From assembly GCA_937898675.1 (NCBI GenBank), contig CALEJB010000036.1, positions 1 through 64,000 of the forward strand: a stretch of DNA of 64,000 bases, in the 5' to 3' direction. Position 1 is the first letter of the stretch, and every line of letters begins with the position of its first letter. Under the pieces are notes generated by a model, which ran no database searches, was not told the DNA's origin, and saw nothing but the letters and a program-made list of their open reading frames with translations. Shown here in pieces: positions 60,650-64,000 of the stretch. The position numbers and the translations under genes are program-made. The DNA comes from an uncultured Prevotellaceae bacterium (GTDB taxonomy: Bacteria > Bacteroidota > Bacteroidia > Bacteroidales > Muribaculaceae).

Positions 60650-61546
60650 ATGATGAGAAAACTTATCTTAGCATTGGCGTTAGGTTTCTCGATGAGTGCA
60701 ATGGCCCAGGTGGTACAAGTGACCTCGATTGACAAGGTCAACCTGCCCGGGAATGCTGCTGTAGCAGCAATCAGCCCCCAGGGCGATTACCTGCTGCTGA
60801 CCAGCAGCACCAACCAAGGCCTCACCAAGTTTGACCTTGCGACCAGTCAGTGCCAGGTGCTGAGCACAGCCGCCAGCGCCGGTCACAATGTGCAAATCTC
60901 GCCCGACGGCCAGACGGTCATTTACCGCGAGAGCCAAGTGAATGACAAGCACCTGCGCATGTCGTCGCTGCACAGCGTCAATCTCGCCACCGGTGCCCGT
61001 CAAGAGCTGGTGAAGCCCACCCACAACCTGCAGGGCTATGCCGTGAGCGGCACCAGCGCTGTGGCCGTGAATAAGGGCAAGTACAGCAACAAGGCCATTG
61101 GCGCCGCCAAGGCCGAGAAGGCTACCGTGCTGTCGATTGACAAGGGCCAGCTGATGATCACCGTCAACGGCAAGACCCGCCAGTTGTCGCCCAACGGCAC
61201 CGAGTTCAGCTACATGTGGGCATCGCTGTCGCCCGACGGCACCCAAGTGCTGTACTACCAGGCCGCACACGGCACCTATGTTTGCAACCTTGACGGCACC
61301 AACGTGCGCAAGGTGGGCAAGATGCGCGCCCCGGTGTGGTATGACAACAACACCATCGTGGGTATGATGGACCTTGACGACGGCGAGTTCATCTACGCCT
61401 CGACCATCGTTGCCGCCACCCTCGACGGCAAGACCCAGACCCTGACCGGCGACGACGTCGTTGCCATGTATCCCCACGCCGCCACCGGCAAGATTGCGTT
61501 CAGCACTCCCGCCGGCGAGGCTTACATTATTAACGTTGCTAAATAA
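60650..61546 (+). CDS. Exported TolB/WD40-like beta-propeller protein
   Basis: The 298-residue product has a signal peptide of about 19-20 residues (ends AMAQ). Repeated blade-like units show AAISPQGDYLLLTS, VQISPDGQTVIYRES and ASLSPDGTQVLYY, the pattern of TolB-like propellers. No catalytic residues are evident. It is probably periplasmic. The stop codon directly abuts the amidase start, so the two genes are tightly coupled and may act together on the cell wall. Confidence 0.75.
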   Translation: MMRKLILALALGFSMSAMAQVVQVTSIDKVNLPGNAAVAAISPQGDYLLLTSSTNQGLTKFDLATSQCQVLSTAASAGHNVQISPDGQTVIYRESQVNDKHLRMSSLHSVNLATGARQELVKPTHNLQGYAVSGTSAVAVNKGKYSNKAIGAAKAEKATVLSIDKGQLMITVNGKTRQLSPNGTEFSYMWASLSPDGTQVLYYQAAHGTYVCNLDGTNVRKVGKMRAPVWYDNNTIVGMMDLDDGEFIYASTIVAATLDGKTQTLTGDDVVAMYPHAATGKIAFSTPAGEAYIINVAK

Positions 61547-64000
61547 ATGATGACCGCTATGAAGAAGATTATTTTACTCGCCATGGCCGCCATCATGGCA
61601 GCAGGCGCAATCCAGGCAAAAAACGCCGATGAAATCCGTGTTTACCTGAATCCCGGTCACGGCAGCTGGGGTCCCAATGACCGCCCGATGGCGACCATCC
61701 CCTATCCCGCCGACCCGGCAACCGGCCGTCCCGACACCTGCGGATTCTATGAGTCCAACACCAACCTGTGGAAGGCAAAGCAAACCCGCACGACACTCAT
61801 TGAGATGGGTGTCAAGCCCGAGAACATCACCATGTCGCGCTGGTACAACGGCCCGTATCCCTATGTGGCTGGAGCCGCCGACGCCGAAATCTACAACCGT
61901 CCCTTGTCAGAAATCTGCGAGGAGGTTGAGGTCGGCAACTACGACTTTTTCCTGTCGCACCACTCCAACGCGCTGACCGACGGCAAGAGCACCAACTACC
62001 CGTTGATGATTTACCGCGGCACAACCGGCCAATACGGAGACCTGGCGTCCGGCAGCCGTGACATGGCCATGACCTGCTGGCCGCTGTTCTACACCAACAA
62101 GATTGACCCGATGACGAACTACAGCCCCACCAACCCCAATGTTGTGGGCGACATCACCTTCTACGGCAGTTCGTCGACGCGCACCGACCCCAACACCGGC
62201 AAGCAGTACACCGGTTACCTAGGCGTGCTCAAGCACGGCGCTCCGGGCTTCCTTGTTGAAGGCTACTTCCACACCTACCAGCCCGCGCGCCACCGCGCCC
62301 TCAATGAGGACTACTGCCACGAGGAAGGCATGCGCATCGCACGCGGCATGGGCCAGTACCTCGGTCTGGAGCCCCTCAAAACCGGTATCGTGATGGGTAC
62401 CGTCAAAGACCTTCGCAACCACTTGGTTGACAACCTGTACACCTACAGCGCAGGCACGATGGACCAGTGGGCTCCCCTCGACGGCGCAGTCGTTACCCTG
62501 TACAAGAACGGCACCGCAGTGGACACCTACACCACCGACAACAACAAGAACGGCGTGTTCTTCTTTGACAACGTAGAGCCGGGCACCTACACCATCGGCG
62601 TTGCCGCCGAAGGCTTCAAGGCTCTGGGCGACTACACCGACTTTGCTGTTGACGCCGAGTGGAAGAACTACATCGCTGAAGCCAACACCGGTTTCACGGT
62701 AGAGGCCAATAAGACCACCTACCCCGTGGCCCTGCTCGAGCAGGAAGGCTATGTGCCCAGCGAGAACATGTTCCCCAACTACCGCGAGCCCGACCTGCCC
62801 AGCTACATCAGTGCTCCCCAGGAACTGACGCTGACCGTTGACGAAGGCACCGAGTATGCCCTCGACGGCACCATCAAGCGCATGCTCGTGCGCGGCGACA
62901 GCACCGTTGTGCTGACCAACGCTGCCGACGGCACGCCCCACCTGTACCTGATTGACAATGTCCAGAAGACGCTCATCAAGGAGCTCAGCATCAACGGTGT
63001 TGCTCCCACCGAGCCCAACAATGCCGGCTACTACAGCCGTCTGAATGACATTGCCTACACCAGTGACGGCAAACTCGTGGGCGCCAACTGCCTGCAGACC
63101 CAGTTCGGTCCCGAGCAAGTAAAGGCCGGCTTCGAGCGCGGCACCCTGCGCATCTACAAGTGGGACGACTTTGACAGCGACCCCGTTGAGTGGGTTACCA
63201 CCCAGAGTTCGGCCAACTTCTACTACTATCGTCCGCAGGCCCTCACCATCGACGGTCCGAGCAACGAGTGCCTGATTACCTTCCTGGGCGTGAACGACGG
63301 TGTCGGCACGGCAGGCGGCATGAGGTTCCTCAAGCTCAACATCGTGAACAACAACATCGTGAGCACGACCTATACCGAGAAGACCATCAGCGCCAACAGC
63401 AACTTCACTCAGGCCAAGATTGGCAACACTCCCATTCTTGTGATGTCGCCGCGCAGCGACGCTCAAGTCTTTATCGATGGCGAAGCCACCCTGCCCATGG
63501 AGGTTGATCCCGCCGATGCCAATGGCGTTGACAGCGAGGTTGTCGGCCGCTTCGCAGGCAACGATGCCGACAATGCGGCTACTGGCGTATCGTTCTTCAA
63601 GTACGCTCAGCACCAGTACATGGTGACGCCTTACATGAACGAGGCCAATGTGGCTGGCATCAAGCTGTTTGATATCACCAACGGCGTTGACCAGGCTACC
63701 CTCGTCCGCACCACCAACACCGACCTTGCTCCCGCCGCATGCCAGTTCATGTCCACGGGCGCCAGCGTCAAGGGTGAGGACATCTATCTGTACCTGATGC
63801 AGGACAACAAGATTACCAAGTGGATGGCCGATGCCGACAAGCAACCTGCCGTACGCGGCATCTATGCATTCGGCCTGACTGCCGAGGAGAACGATGGCTC
63901 TGTTACCTTCAGCTTCAACGCCAACGACAATGCCGAGGAGGCCTACATCACCTTCTACGATGCCGACGGCAACGAACTGGGCAGCTATACCCTGCCTCCT
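61547..64000 (+). CDS. N-acetylmuramoyl-L-alanine amidase with long beta-rich extension (cut by window end)
   Basis: At least 818 residues, open at the window end. A signal peptide (MKKIILLAMAAIMAAGAIQA from the fifth codon) leads into an Amidase_3-type domain. Likely zinc ligands are His in LNPGHGSWG and HH in FLSHHSNA, with a later Glu in GFLVEGYFHTYQ. It should cleave the bond between MurNAc and the stem peptide. After about residue 275 come a carboxypeptidase-regulatory-like beta domain (DGAVVTLYKNGTAVDTYTT) and a long propeller-like region. Most cell-wall amidases are far shorter. The start follows the propeller gene without a gap. Confidence 0.82.
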   Translation, partial: MMTAMKKIILLAMAAIMAAGAIQAKNADEIRVYLNPGHGSWGPNDRPMATIPYPADPATGRPDTCGFYESNTNLWKAKQTRTTLIEMGVKPENITMSRWYNGPYPYVAGAADAEIYNRPLSEICEEVEVGNYDFFLSHHSNALTDGKSTNYPLMIYRGTTGQYGDLASGSRDMAMTCWPLFYTNKIDPMTNYSPTNPNVVGDITFYGSSSTRTDPNTGKQYTGYLGVLKHGAPGFLVEGYFHTYQPARHRALNEDYCHEEGMRIARGMGQYLGLEPLKTGIVMGTVKDLRNHLVDNLYTYSAGTMDQWAPLDGAVVTLYKNGTAVDTYTTDNNKNGVFFFDNVEPGTYTIGVAAEGFKALGDYTDFAVDAEWKNYIAEANTGFTVEANKTTYPVALLEQEGYVPSENMFPNYREPDLPSYISAPQELTLTVDEGTEYALDGTIKRMLVRGDSTVVLTNAADGTPHLYLIDNVQKTLIKELSINGVAPTEPNNAGYYSRLNDIAYTSDGKLVGANCLQTQFGPEQVKAGFERGTLRIYKWDDFDSDPVEWVTTQSSANFYYYRPQALTIDGPSNECLITFLGVNDGVGTAGGMRFLKLNIVNNNIVSTTYTEKTISANSNFTQAKIGNTPILVMSPRSDAQVFIDGEATLPMEVDPADANGVDSEVVGRFAGNDADNAATGVSFFKYAQHQYMVTPYMNEANVAGIKLFDITNGVDQATLVRTTNTDLAPAACQFMSTGASVKGEDIYLYLMQDNKITKWMADADKQPAVRGIYAFGLTAEENDGSVTFSFNANDNAEEAYITFYDADGNELGSYTLPP

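Noticed and set aside
62219..63844. 541-residue frame on the - strand
   Set aside because: It is antisense to the amidase gene, which has signal peptide, catalytic motifs and a promoter. The frame stays open because of GC-rich third positions.
1..64000. CRISPR arrays, insertion sequences, phage or attachment sites
   Set aside because: No regularly spaced direct repeats, transposase or integrase genes, or flanking direct repeats were seen.

Overview
The window looks like a chromosomal segment of a gut-type member of the Bacteroidales, probably Muribaculaceae or a close relative; the family level is inference. The signs are a type IX secretion translocon gene (sprA), a DUF4290 gene, secreted proteins with C-terminal dockerin-like repeats, a Na+-pumping methylmalonyl-CoA decarboxylase operon, and repeated promoters with the Bacteroidetes -7 element TAnnTTTG. 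No integrated phage, transposase or CRISPR array was seen.

Layout. 1-900: the tail of an unknown gene and a broken Ser/Thr kinase. 902-9338 (- strand): recJ-recQ, tRNA-Cys with its own promoter and terminator, a small Cys-rich membrane protein, topB, mazG and an odd membrane protein/lipoprotein fusion. 9506-14214 (+): the mce-mmdA-oadG-like-mmdC-mmdB operon (propionate branch, Na+ pump). 14293-16590: smpB and a Yip1-type membrane protein on -, then two lipoprotein genes on +, one a nitroreductase. 16663-25932 (-): ruvA-sprA-EpsG-like. 25965-32793: a subtilisin-like protease and a second secreted protein, both with dockerin-like repeats, around a WYL regulator, a 73-residue protein, a small lipoprotein and a VanX-type dipeptidase. 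32986-47669 (-): a 15-gene lysine fermentation operon. 47935-50946 (-): a TPR protein, a PstS-like lipoprotein and a membrane protein. 51424-55511 (-): tsaB-DUF4290-rimM-ompA-like-proS. 55702-64000: threonine aldolase (-), then on + an alpha-amylase family enzyme, prs, a C92-type hydrolase with an apparent frameshift, a secreted beta-propeller and an N-acetylmuramoyl-L-alanine amidase cut by the window end.

The most coherent system is the lysine operon: CoA-transferase A, kal, kce, kdd, kamA, kamB, kamC, kamD, kamE, CoA-transferase B, crt, hbd, bcd, etfB, etfA. It holds every step from L-lysine through beta-lysine, 3,5-diaminohexanoate, 3-keto-5-aminohexanoate and 3-aminobutyryl-CoA to butyryl-CoA, plus the reactivating pair for the B12-dependent mutase and both halves of the CoA transferase. 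With the methylmalonyl-CoA decarboxylase operon it suggests an anaerobe that makes both propionate and butyrate. Points most worth a second look are the hairpins flanking kamA, a shared 13-bp promoter box before the WYL regulator and its small neighbour, a poly-A frameshift in the C92 hydrolase, an internal lipobox in the membrane fusion, and a candidate small RNA next to proS.
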